Positions 52,113 through 63,559 of a stretch of DNA of 64,000 nucleotides are shown here, in pieces. The position numbers and the translations under genes were made by a program. Source of the DNA: Parietaria judaica (Eukaryota; Streptophyta; Magnoliopsida; Rosales; Urticaceae); NCBI GenBank assembly GCA_954871525.1, contig OX940871.1, positions 29,920,586 through 29,984,585 on the forward strand. Direction: 5' to 3'. Below the pieces are notes generated by a model. It saw only the letters and a program-made list of their open reading frames with translations. It was not told where the DNA came from and did not search any database. Positions within the stretch are counted from its first letter, which is position 1; each line of letters begins with the position of its first letter.

Positions 52113-55100
52113 TTCTCGTAAACAATTTAATCCTTGCCTATTTTTGCATGAGAACTCTTGTTATATTCAAATTCCAATGTATAAGCCCTAATATCATTAT
52201 TTTTTCAATTGGTTCAAAATTTAAGGTTGTAAAAAATGTAAAATAAAGAAATTCTATTGGAAATTCTATAGCATTTCCTGTGGCATTTCTCGTCAACCAT
52301 TTAATCCTTGCATATTTTTGCATGAGAACTCTTGTTATATTCAAATTCCAATGTATAAGCCCTAAAATCATTATTTTTTCAATTGGTTCGAAATTTAAGG
52401 TTGTAAAAAATGTAAAACAAAGAAATGCTATAGGAAATGCTATAGCATTTCCTATGGCATTTCTCGTTAACAATTTAATCCTTGCATATTTTTGCATGAG
52501 AACTCGTGTTATATTAAAATTCCAATGTATAAGCCCTAAAATCATTATTTTTTCAATTGGTTCGACTTGTAGGTCGTAAACAATGTAAAATAAAGAAATA
52601 ATATAGGAAATGCTATAGCATTTCCTATGGCATTTCTCGTCAACAATTTAATCCTTGCATAGTTTGCATGAGAACGCTTGTAATATTAAAATTCCAATGT
52701 ATGAGCCCTAAAATCATTATTTTTACAATTGGTTCAAAATTTAAGGTTGTAAAAAATGTAAAATAAAGAAATGCTATAGCATTTCCTATGGCATTTCACG
52801 TCAACAGTTTAATCCTTGCATATTTTTGCATTAGAACGCTGGTAATATTAAAATTCCAATGTATAAGCCCTAAAATCATTATTTTTACAATTGGTTTGAA
52901 AGTTAAGGTTGTAAAAAATGTAAAATAAATAAATGCTATAGCATTTCCTATGGAATTTCTCGTCAACCATTTAATCCTTGCATATTTTTGCATGAGAACT
53001 CTTGTTATATTAAAATTCCAATGTATAAGCCCTAAAATCATTATTTTTTCAATTGGTTCAAAATTTAAGGTAGTAAAAAATGTAAAATAAAGAAATTCTA
53101 TACGAAGTGCTATAGCATTTCCTATGGCATTTCTAGTCAACAATTTAATCCTTGCATCATTTTGCATGAGAACTCTTGTTATATTCAAATTCCAATGTAT
53201 AAGCCCTATAATCATTATTTTTTCAATTGGTTCGAAATTTAAGGTTGTAAAAAATGTAAAATAAAGAAATGCTATAGGAAATGCTAGCATTTCCTATGGC
53301 ATTTCTCGTCAACAATTTAATCCTTGCATATTTTTGCATGAGAACTCTTGTTATATTCAAATTCCAATGTATAAGCCCTAAAATCATTATTTTTTCAATT
53401 GGTTCGAAGTTTAAGGTTGTATAAAATGTCAAATAAAGAAATTCTATAAGAAATTCTATAGCATTTCCTATGGCATTTCTCGTCAACAATTTAATCCTTG
53501 CATATTATTGCATGAGAACTCTTGTTATATTCAAATTCCAATGTATAAGCCCTAAAATCATTATTTTTTCAATTGGTTCGAATTTTAGGTCGTAAACAAT
53601 GTAAAATAAAGAAATACTATAGGAAATGCTATAGCATTTCCTATGGCATTTCTCGTCAACAATTTAATCCTTGCATAGTTTTGCATGAGAACGCTTGTAA
53701 TATTAAAATTCCAATGTATGAGCCCTAAAATCATTATTTTTTCAATTGGTTCAAAATTTAAGGTTGTAAAAAATGTAAAATAAAGAAATGCTATAGGAAA
53801 TGCTATAGCATTTCCTATGGCATTTCTCGTCAACAATTTAATCCTTGCATATTTTTGCATGAGAACTCTTGTTATATTCAAATTCCAATGTATAACCCCT
53901 AAAATCATTATTTTTTCAATTGGTTCGAAATTTATGCATGTAAAAATTGTAAAAAAATGAAATGCTATAGGACTTCTTATGGCATTTCTCGTCAACAATT
54001 TAATCCTTGCATATTTTTGCATGAGAACGCTTGTAATATTCAAATTCCAATGTATAAGCCCTAAAATCATTATTTTTTCAATTGGTTCGAAATTTAAGGT
54101 TGTAAAAAATGTAAAATAAAGAAATGCTATAGGAAATGCTATAGCATTTTCTATGGCGTTTCTCGTCAACAATTTAATCCTTGCATAGTTTTGCATGAGA
54201 ACTCTTGTTATATTCAAATTCCAATGTATAACCCCTAAAATCATTATTTTTTCAATTGGTTCGAAGTTTAGGTCGTAAACAATGTCAAATAAAGAAATGC
54301 TATAGGAAATGCTATAGCATTTCCTATCGTCAACAATTCAATCCTTGCATATTTTTGCATGAGAACTCTTGTAATTAAAAATTCCAATGTATAAGCCCTA
54401 AAATCATTATTTTTTCAATTAGTTTGAATTTTAGGTCGTAAACAATGTAAAATAAAGAAATGCTATAGAAAATGCTATCGCATTTCCTATGGCATTTCTC
54501 GTCAACAATTTAATCCTTGCATATTTTTGCATGAGAACTCTTGTTATATTAAAATTCCAATGTATAAGCCCTAAAGTCCCTATTTTTTAAATTGGTTCGA
54601 ATTTTAGGTCGTAAACAATGTAAAATAAAGAAATGCCATAGGAAATGCTATAGCATTTCCAATGGCATTTCTCGTCAACAATTTAATCCTTGCATATTTT
54701 TGCATGAGAACTCTTGTTATATTCAAATTCCAATGTATAAGCCCTAAAATCATTATTTTTTCAATTGGTTCGAAATTTAAGGTTGTAAAAAATGTCAAAT
54801 AAAGAAATGCTATAAGAAATGCTATAGCATTTCCTATGGCATTTCTCGTCAACAATTTAATCCTTGCATATTTTTGCATGAGAACTCTTGTTATATTCAA
54901 ATTCCAATGTATTAGCCCTAAAATCATTATTTATTCAATTGGTTCGAATTTTAGGTCGTAAACAATGTAAAATAAAGAAATGCTATAGGAAATGCTATAG
55001 CATTTCCTATGGCATTTCTCGTCAACAATTTAATCCTTGCATAGTTTTGCATGAGAACACTTCTAATATTAAAATTCCAATGTATAAGCCCTAAAATCAT

Positions 55101-56173
55101 TATTTTTTCAATTGGTTCGAAATTTATGCATGTAAAAAATGTAAAAAAAAAGAAATGCTATAGGACTTCTTATGGCATTTCTCGTCAACAATTTAATCCT
55201 TGCATATTTTTGCATGAGAACGCTTGTAATATTCAAATTCCAATGTATAAGCCCTAAAATCATTATTTTTTCAATTGGTTCGAAATTTATGCATGTAAAA
55301 AATGTAAAAAAAAGAAATGCTATAGGACTTCTTATGGCATTTCTCGTCAACAATTTAATCCTTGCATATTTTTGCATGAGAACTCTTGTTATATTAAAAT
55401 TCCAATGTATAAGCCCTAAAGTCCCTATTTTTTAAATTGGTTTGAATTTTAGGTCGTAAACAATGTAAAATAAAGAAATGCTATAGAAAATGCTATAGCA
55501 TTTCATATGGCATTTCTCGTCAACAATTTAATCCTTGCATATTTTTGCATGAGAACTCTTGTTATATTAAAATTCCAATGTATAAGCCCTAAAGTCCCTA
55601 TTTTTTAAATTGGTTCGAATTTTAGGTCGTAAACAATGTAAAATAAAGAAATGCCATAGGAAATGCTATAGCATTTCTAATGGCATTTCTCGTCAACAAT
55701 TTAATCCTTGCATACTTTTGCATGAGAATGCTTGTAATATAAAAATTCCAATGTATAAGCCCTAAAATCATTATTTTTTCAATTGGTTCGAAATTTAAGG
55801 TTGTAAAAAATGTAAAATAAAGAAATGCTATAGCATTTCCTATGGCATTTCTCGTCATCAATTTAATCCTTGCATATTTTTTTGCATGAGAACGCTTGTA
55901 ATATTCAAATTCCAATGTATAAACCCTAAAATAATTATTTTTTCAATTGGTTCGAAATTTAAGGTTGTAAAAAATGTAAAATAGGGAAATGCTATAGCAT
56001 TTTCTATGGCGTTTCTCGTCAACAATTTAATCCTTGCATGGTTTTGCATGAGAACTCTTGTTATATTCAAATTCCAATGTATAAGCCCTAAAATCATTAT
56101 TTTTTCAATTGGTTCGAATTTTAGGTCCTAAACAATGTAAAATAAAGAAATGCTATAGCATTTCCTATGGCAT

Positions 56174-56487
56174 TTCTCGTCAACAATTTAATCCTTGCAT
56201 ATTTTTGCATGAGAAATCTTGTAATATTAAAATTCCAATGTATAAGCCCTAAAATAATTATTTTTTCAATTGGTTCGAATTTTAGGTCGTAAACAATGTA
56301 AAATAAAGAAATGCCCTCGTCAACAATTTAATCATTGCATATTTTTGCATGAGAACGCTTGTAATATTCAAATTCCAATGTATAAGCCCTAAAATCATTA
56401 ATTTTTCAATTAGTTCGAAATTTAAGGTTGTAAAAAATATAAAATAAAGAAATGCTATAGGAAATGCTATAGCATTTCCTATGGAAT
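56174..56487 (+). repeat. Two monomers fused by a 33-bp net deletion at 56,314
   Basis: GAAATGC is joined to CCTCGTCAAC, removing 34 bp (nearly the whole palindrome) with one extra C. This is one of the few units that lack the inverted repeat entirely. Confidence 0.88.
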
Positions 56488-57508
56488 TTCTCGTCAACAA
56501 TTTAATCCTTTCATAGTTTTGCATGAGAATGCTTGTAATATCAAAATTCCAATGTATAAGCCCTAAAATCATTATTTTTTCAATTGGTTCAAAATTTAAG
56601 GTTGTAAAAAATGTAAAATAAAGAAATGCCATAGGAAATGCTATAGCATTTCCTACGGCATTTCTCGTCATCAATTTAATCCTTGCATATTTTTGCATGA
56701 GAACGCTTGTAATATTCAAATTCCAATGTATAAACCCTAAAATAATTATTTTTTCAATTGGTTCAAAATTTAAGGTTGTAAAAAATGTAAAATAGGGAAA
56801 TGCTATAACATTTTCTATGGCGTTTCTCGTCAACAATTTAATCCTTGCATAGTTTTGCATGAGAACTCTTGTTATATTCAAATTCCAATGTATAAGCCCT
56901 AAAATCATTATTTTTTAATTTGTTCAAAATTTAAGGTTGTAAAAAATGTAAAATAAAGAAATGCTATAGGAAATGCTATAGCATTTCCTATGGCATTTCT
57001 CGTCAACAATTTAATCCTTGCATATTTTTGCATGAGAACTGTTGTTATATTCAAATTCCAATGTATAAGCCCTAAAATCATTATTTTTTCAAATTGTTCG
57101 AATTTTAGGTCGTAAACAATGTCAAATAAAGAAATGCTATAGGAAATGCTATAGCATTTCCTATGGCATTTCTCGTCAACAATTCAATCCTTGCATATTT
57201 TTGCATGAGAACTCTTGAAATTAAAAATTCCAATGTATAAGCCCTAAAATCATTATTTTTTCATTTGGTTTGAATTTTAGGTCGTAAACAATGTAAAATA
57301 AAGAAATGCTATAGAAAATGCTATAGCATTTCCTATGGCATTTCTCGTCAACAATTTAATCCTTGCGTAGTTTTGCATGAGAATGCTTGTAATATCAAAG
57401 TTCCAATGTATAAGCCCTAAAATCATTATTTTTTCAATTGGTTCGAAATTTAAGGTTGTAAAAAATGTAAAATAAAGAAATGCCATAGGAAATGCTATAG
57501 CATGGCAT

Positions 57509-57698
57509 TTCTCGTCAACCATTTAATCCTTGCGTATTTTTTCATGAGAACTCTTGTTATATTCAAATTCCAATGTATAAGCCCTAAAATCATTATTTTT
57601 TCAATTGGTTCGAATTTTAGGTCGTAAACAATGTCAAATAAAGAAATGCTATAGGAAATGCTAATCCATAGGAAATGCTATAGCATTTCCTATGGCAT
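57509..57698 (+). repeat. Expanded 190-bp monomer with extra palindrome arm
   Basis: The interval to the next monomer start is 190 bp, the longest in the window. After GAAATGCTA the sequence reads ATCC and then restarts CATAGGAAATGCTATAG, adding 17 bp, while a D-type 1-bp loss reduces the net gain to 16. Positions 57,666-57,695 form a perfect 30-bp palindrome. The preceding monomer (57,342-57,508) lost 7 bp in the same region. This looks like a rearrangement inside the palindrome. Confidence 0.85.
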
Positions 57699-59237
57699 TT
57701 CTCGTCAACAATTTAATCCTTGCATATTTTTGCATGAGAACTCTTGTTATATTCAAATTCCAATGTATAAGCTCTGAAATCATTATTTTTTCAATTTGTT
57801 CGAAATTTAAGGTTGTAAAAAATGTCAAAAAAAGAAATGCTATAAGAAATGCTATAGCATTTCCTATGGCATATCTCGTCAACAATTTAATCCTTGCATA
57901 TTTTTGCATGAGAACTCTTGTTATATTCAAATTCCAATAAATAAGCCCTAAAATCATTATTTTTCAATTGGTTCGAAATTTATGGTTGTAAAAAATGTAA
58001 AATAAAGAAATTCTATAGGAAATTCTATAGCATTACTATGGCATTTCTCGTCAACCATTTAATCCTTGCATATTTTTGCATGAGAACTCTTGTTATATTC
58101 AAATTCCAATGTATAAGCCCTAAAATCATTATTTTTTCAATTGGTTCGAAATTTAAGGTTGTAAAAAATGTAAAATAAAGAAATGCAATAGGAAATGCTA
58201 TAGCATTTCCTATGGCATTTCTCGTCAACAATTTAATCCTGGCATATTTTTGCATGAGAACTCTTGTTATATTCAAATCCCAACGTATAAGCCCTAAAAT
58301 CATTATTTTTTCAATTGGTTCGAAATTTGAGTTTGTAAAAAATGTTAAATAAAGAAATGCTATAAGAAATGCTATAGCAATTCCTATGGCATTTCTCGTC
58401 AACAATTTAATCCTTGCAGATTTTTGCATGAGAACTCTCGTTATATTCAAATTCCAATGTATAAGCCCTAAAATCATTATTTTTTCAATTGGTTCGAAAT
58501 TTAAGGTTGTAAAAAATGTAAAATAAAGAAATTTTATAGCATTTCCTATGGCATTTCTCGTCAACAATTTATTCCTCGCATATTTTTGCATGAGAACTCT
58601 TGTTATATTCAAATTTGAATGTATAAGCCCTAAAATCATTATTTTTTCAATTGGTTCGAAATTTAAGGTAGTAAAAAATGTAAAATAAAGAAATGCTATA
58701 GCATTTCCTATGGCATTTCTCGTCAACAATTTAATCCTTGCATAATTTTGCATGAGAACTCTTGTTATATTCAAATTCCAATGTATAAGCCCTATAATCA
58801 TTATTTTTTCAATTGGTTCGAAATTTAAGGTTGTAAAAAATGTAAAATAAAGAAATGCTATAGGAAATGCTATAGCATTTCCTATGGCATTTCTCGTCAA
58901 CAATTTAATCCTTGCATATTTTTGCATGAGAACTCCTGTTATATTCAAATTCCAATGTATAAGCCATAAAATCATTATTTTTTCAATTGGTTCGAAATTT
59001 AAAGTTGTAAAAAATGTAAAATAAAGAAATGCTATAAGAAATGCTATAGCATTTCCTATGGCATTTCTTGTTAACAATTTAATCCTTGCATATTTTTGCA
59101 TGAGAACTCTTGTTATATTCAAATTCCAATGTATAAGCCCTAAAATCATTATTTTTTCAATTGGTTCGACTTTTAGGTCGTAAAAAATGTAAAATAAAGA
59201 AATGGTATAGGAAATACTATAGCATTTCCTATGGCAT

Positions 59238-59555
59238 TTCTCGTTAACAATTTAATCCTTGCATATTTTTGCATGAGAACTCTTGTTATATTCAAATTCC
59301 AATGTATAAGCCCTAAAATCATTATTTTTTCAATTGGTTCGACTTTTAGGTCGTAAACAATGTAAAATAAAGAAATACTATAGGAAATGCAATTTAATCC
59401 TTGCATAGTTTGCATGAGAACGCTTGTTATATTCAAATTCCAATGTATGAGCCCTAAAATCATTATTTTTTCAATTGGTTCAAAATTTAAGGTTGTAAAA
59501 AATGTAAAATAAAGAAATGCTATAGGAAATGCTATAGCATTTTTTCCTATGGCAT
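59238..59555 (+). repeat. Two monomers fused by a 31-bp deletion at 59,390
   Basis: GGAAATGC is joined to AATTTAATCC, removing the right arm of the palindrome and the first 11 bp of the next monomer. A 3-bp gain in a T run (GCATTTTTTCC near 59,540) follows in the next palindrome. Confidence 0.88.
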
Positions 59556-59729
59556 TTCTCGTCAGCAATTTAATCCTTGCATATTTTTGCATGAGAACTC
59601 TTGTTATATTCAAATTCCAATGTATAAGCCCTAAAATCATTATTTTTTCAATTGGTTCGAAATTTAAGGTTGTAAAAAATGTAAAATAAAGAAATGCTAT
59701 AGGAAATGCTATAGCATTTCCTATGGCAT
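59556..59729 (+). repeat. Reference monomer (one base from consensus)
   Basis: This 174-bp copy differs from the hand-built consensus at a single base (CAGC for CAAC near its start). Landmarks by monomer position: CTCGTC at 3-8, T5 tract at 29-33, GCATGAG near 34-40, CCAAT at 62-66, AAGCCCTAAA at 71-80, T6 tract at 88-93, ATTGG at 96-100, TTCGAA at 101-106, A6 tract at 119-124, GTAAAATAAAG near 126-136, and the inverted repeat from 135 to the first bases of the next monomer. The minus strand reads through all 58 codons without a stop. The plus strand in the corresponding phase has TAA in AAAATAAAG. Confidence 0.95.
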
Positions 59730-59733
59730 TTCT
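59690..59733. other. Exemplar of the 44-bp inverted repeat present once per monomer
   Basis: Two 22-nt arms meet at the centre of GCTATAGC. In the consensus 21 of 22 positions pair by Watson-Crick rules; the exception is a T opposite G (arm 1 GCTATAGG against arm 2 CCTATGGC). The left arm contains GAAATGCTATAG twice in tandem, and the right arm carries GCATTTC twice at 12-bp spacing. Subtype B monomers (ATAAGAAAT with CCTAAGG) add two mismatches. A cruciform or RNA hairpin could form, but that is inference; only the symmetry is seen. Confidence 0.9.
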
Positions 59734-60595
59734 CGTCAACAATTTAATCATTGCATATTTTTGCATGAGAACTCCTGTTATATTTAAATTCCAATGTATA
59801 AGCCCTAAAATCATTATTTTTTCAATTGGTTTGAAATTTAAGGTTGTAAAAAATGTAAAATAAAGAAATGCTATAGGAAATGCTATAGCATTTCCTATGG
59901 CATTTCTCGTTAACAATTTAATCCTTGCATATTTTTGCATGAGAACTCTTGTTATATTCAAATTCCAATGTATAAGCCCTAAAATCATTATTTTTTCAAT
60001 TGGTTCGACTTTTAGGTCGTAAACAATGTAAAATAAAGAAATATTATAGGAAATGCTATAGCATTTCCTATGGCATTTCTCGTCAACAATTTAATCCTTG
60101 TATAGTTTGCATGAGAACGCTTGTAATATTAAAATTCCAATGTATGAGCCCTAAAATCATTATTTTTTCAATTGGTTCAAAATTTAAGGTTGTAAAAAAT
60201 GTAAAATAAAGAAATGCTATAGGAAATGCTATAGCATTTCCTATGGTATTTCTCGTCAACAATTTAATCCTTGCATATTTTTGCATGAGAACTCTTGTTA
60301 TATTAAAATTCCAATGTATAAGCCCTAAAATCATTATTTTTTCAATTGGTTCGAAATTTAAGGTTGTAAAAATTGTAAAATAAAGAAATGCTATAGGAAA
60401 TGCTATAGCATTTCCTATGGCATTTCTCGTCAACCATTTAATCCTTGTGTATTTTTTCATTAGAACTCTTGTTATATTCAAATTCCAATGTATAAGCCCT
60501 AAAATCATTATTTTTTCAATTGGTTCAAAATTTAAGGTTGTAAAAAATGTAAAATAAAGAAATTCTATAGGAAATGCTAGCATTTCCTATGGCAT

Positions 60596-62076
60596 TTCTC
60601 GTCAACAATTTAATCCTTGCATATTTTTGCATGAGAACGCTTGTAATATTCAAATTCCAATGTATAAGCCCTAAAATCATTATTTTTTCAATTGGTTCGA
60701 AATTTAAGGTTGTAAAAAATGTAAAATAAAGAAATGCTATAGGAAATGCTTCCTATGGCATGTATAAGCCCTAAAATCATTATTTTTTCAATTGGTTCGA
60801 AATTTAAGGTTGTAAAAATTGTAAAATAAAGAAATGCTATAGGAAATAGCATTTCCTATGGCATTTCTCGTTAACAATTTAATCCTTGCATATTTTTTCA
60901 TGAGAACTCTGGTTATATTCAAATTCCAATGTATAAGCCCTAAAATCATTATTTTTTCAATTGGTTCAAAATTTAAGGTTGTAAAAAATGTAAAATAAAG
61001 AAATGCTATAGGAAATGCTATAGCATTTCCTATGGCATTTCTCGTCAACCATTTAATCCTTGCGTATTTTTTCATGAGAACTCTTGTTATATTCAAATTC
61101 CAATGTATAAGCCATAAAATCATTATTTTTTCAATTGGTTCGAATTTTAAGGTTGTAAGAAATGTAAAATAAAGAAATTCTATAGGAAATGCTAGCATTT
61201 CCTATGGCATTTCTCGTCAACAATTTAATCCTTGCATATTTTTGCATGAGAACGCTTGTAATATTCAAATTCCAATGTATAAGCCCTAAAATCATTATTT
61301 TTTCAATTGGTTCGAAATTTAAGGTTGTAAAAAATATAAAATAAAGAAATGCTATAGGAAATGCTATAGCATTTCCTATGGCATTTCTCGTCAACCATTT
61401 AATCCTTACGTATTTTTTCATGAGAACTCTTGTTATATTCAAATTCCAATGTATAAGCCATAAAATCATTATTATTTCAATTGGTTCAAAATTTAAGGTT
61501 GTAAAAAATGTAAAATAAAGAAATGCTATAGGAAATGCTAGCATTTCATATGGCATTTCTCGTCAACAATTTAATCCTTGCATATATTTGCATGAGAACG
61601 CTTGTAATATTCAAATTCCAATGTATAAGCCCTAAAATCATTATTTTTTCAATTGGTTCGAAATTTAAGGTTGTAAAAAATGTAAAATAAAGAAATGCTA
61701 TAGGAAATGCTATAGCATTTCCTATGGCATTTCTCGTCAACAATTTAATCCTTGCATATTTTTGCATGAGAACTCTTGTTATATTTAAATTCCAATGTAT
61801 AAGCCCTAAAATCATTATTTTTTCAATTGGTTCGAAATTTAAGGTTGTAAAAATTGTAAAATAAAGAAATGCTATAGGAAATGCTATAGCATTTCCTATG
61901 GCATTTCTCGTTAACAATTTAATCCTTGCATATTTTTTCATGAGAACTCTTGTTATATTCAAATTTCAATGTATAAGCCCTAAAATCATTATTTTTTCAA
62001 TTGGTTCAAAATTTAAGGTTGTAAAAAATGTAAAATAAAGAAATTCTATAGGAAATGCTAGCATTTCCTATGGCAT
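60596..62076 (+). repeat. HOR unit, 9 monomers, 1,481 bp, copy 1
   Basis: The 85-bp deficit from 9 x 174 is fully accounted for: 8 bp lost in the palindrome at 60,749, 66 bp lost where GGCAT joins GTATAAGCCC at 60,761, 5 bp in GGAAATAGC (60,847), and three GCTAGC losses of 2 bp (61,191, 61,541, 62,057). Other markers are GTTGTAAGAAATG, CTCTGGTTATATT and ATATATTTGCATG. Confidence 0.93.
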
Positions 62077-63559
62077 TTCTCGTCAACAATTTAATCCTTG
62101 CATATTTTTGCATGAGAACGCTTGTAATATTCAAATTCCAATGTATAAGCCCTAAAATCATTATTTTTTCAATTGGTTCGAAATTTAAGGTTGTAAAAAA
62201 TGTAAAATAAAGAAATGCTATAGGAAATGCTTCCTATGGCATGTATAAGCCCTAAAATCATTATTTTTTCAATTGGTTCGAAATTTAAGGTTGTAAAAAT
62301 TGTAAAATAAAGAAATGCTATAGGAAATAGCATTTCCTATGGCATTTCTCGTTAACAATTTAATCCTTGCATATTTTTTCATGAGAACTCTGGTTATATT
62401 CAAATTCCAATGTATAAGCCCTAAAATCATTATTTTTTCAATTGGTTCAAAATTTAAGGTTGTAAAAAATGTAAAATAAAGAAATGCTATAGGAAATGCT
62501 ATAGCATTTCCTATGGCATTTCTCGTCAACCATTTAATCCTTGCGTATTTTTTCATGAGAACTCTTGTTATATTCAAATTCCAATGTATAAGCCATAAAA
62601 TCATTATTTTTTCAATTGGTTCGAATTTTAAGGTTGTAAGAAATGTAAAATAAAGAAATTCTATAGGAAATGCTAGCATTTCCTATGGCATTTCTCGTCA
62701 ACAATTTAATCCTTGCATATTTTTGCATGAGAACGCTTGTAATATTCAAATTCCAATGTATAAGCCCTAAAATCATTATTTTTTCAATTGGTTCGAAATT
62801 TAAGGTTGTAAAAAATATAAAATAAAGAAATGCTATAGGAAATGCTATAGCATTTCCTATGGCATTTCTCGTCAACCATTTAATCCTTACGTATTTTTTC
62901 ATGAGAACTCTTGTTATATTAAAATTCCAATGTATAAGCCATAAAATCATTATTATTTCAATTGGTTCAAAATTTAAGGTTGTAAAAAATGTAAAATAAA
63001 GAAATGCTATAGGAAATGCTAGCATTTCATATGGCATTTCTCGTCAACAATTTAATCCTTGCATATATTTGCATGAGAACGCTTGTAATATTCAAATTCC
63101 AATGTATAAGCCCTAAAATCATTATTTTTTCAATTGGTTCGAAATTTAAGGTTGTAAAAAATGTAAAATAAAGAAATGCTATAGGAAATGCTATAGCATT
63201 TCCTATGGCATTTCTCGTCAACAATTTAATCCTTGCATATTTTTGCATGAGAACTCTTGTTATATTTAAATTCCAATGTATAAGCCCTAAAATCATTATT
63301 TTTTCAATTGGTTCGAAATTTAAGGTTGTAAAAATTGTAAAATAAAGAAATGCTATAGGAAATGCTATAGCATTTCCTATGGCATTTCTCGTTAACAATT
63401 TAATCCTTGCATATTTTTTCATGAGAACTCTTGTTATATTCAAATTTCAATGTATAAGCCCTAAAATCATTATTTTTTCAATTGGTTCGAAATTTAAGGT
63501 TGTAAAAAATGTAAAATAATGAAATTCTATAGGAAATGCTATAACATTTCCTATGGCAT
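62077..63559 (+). repeat. HOR unit, 9 monomers, 1,481 bp, copy 2
   Basis: Repeats every indel of the previous unit, including the double-deletion junction at 62,230 and 62,242. One visible difference is TATTAAAATTCC near 62,920 for TATTCAAATTCC near 61,440. Its last palindrome is full length (ATAACATTTCC near 63,541) instead of GCTAGC, so the final monomer is 2 bp longer. Confidence 0.92.

Larger units (their letters stand above)
52113..60595 (+). repeat. Segment 16: degenerate, deletion-rich array
   Basis: About fifty monomers of very uneven length. Eleven 12-bp palindrome deletions fall between 52,634 and 58,717. Larger losses occur at 54,327 (9 bp), 56,314 (net 33 bp), 57,500 (7 bp) and 59,390 (31 bp), and there is one 190-bp expanded copy. 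D-type monomers (TTTTAGGTCGTAAAC) are concentrated here. Small local duplications exist: monomers with TTATGCATGTAAAAA and GGACTTCTTATGG (near 53,935, 55,126, 55,289), AAAGTCCCTATTTT (54,496, 55,341, 55,514), and 55,849 against 56,662 (CGTCATCAATTT with AAATAGGGAAATG). No HOR of more than a few monomers is apparent. Confidence 0.87.

Noticed and set aside
59584..59677. Phased A/T tracts causing sequence-directed curvature
   Set aside because: Tract centres are near positions 31, 90.5 and 121.5 of the monomer. Only the last pair is spaced near three helical turns, so in-phase curvature is not supported by inspection alone.
59690..59733. Rho-independent terminator or hammerhead ribozyme at the palindrome
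   Set aside because: The stem is AT-rich, has no loop and no following T run, and the CTGATGA core of a hammerhead is not seen. The context is eukaryotic satellite DNA.
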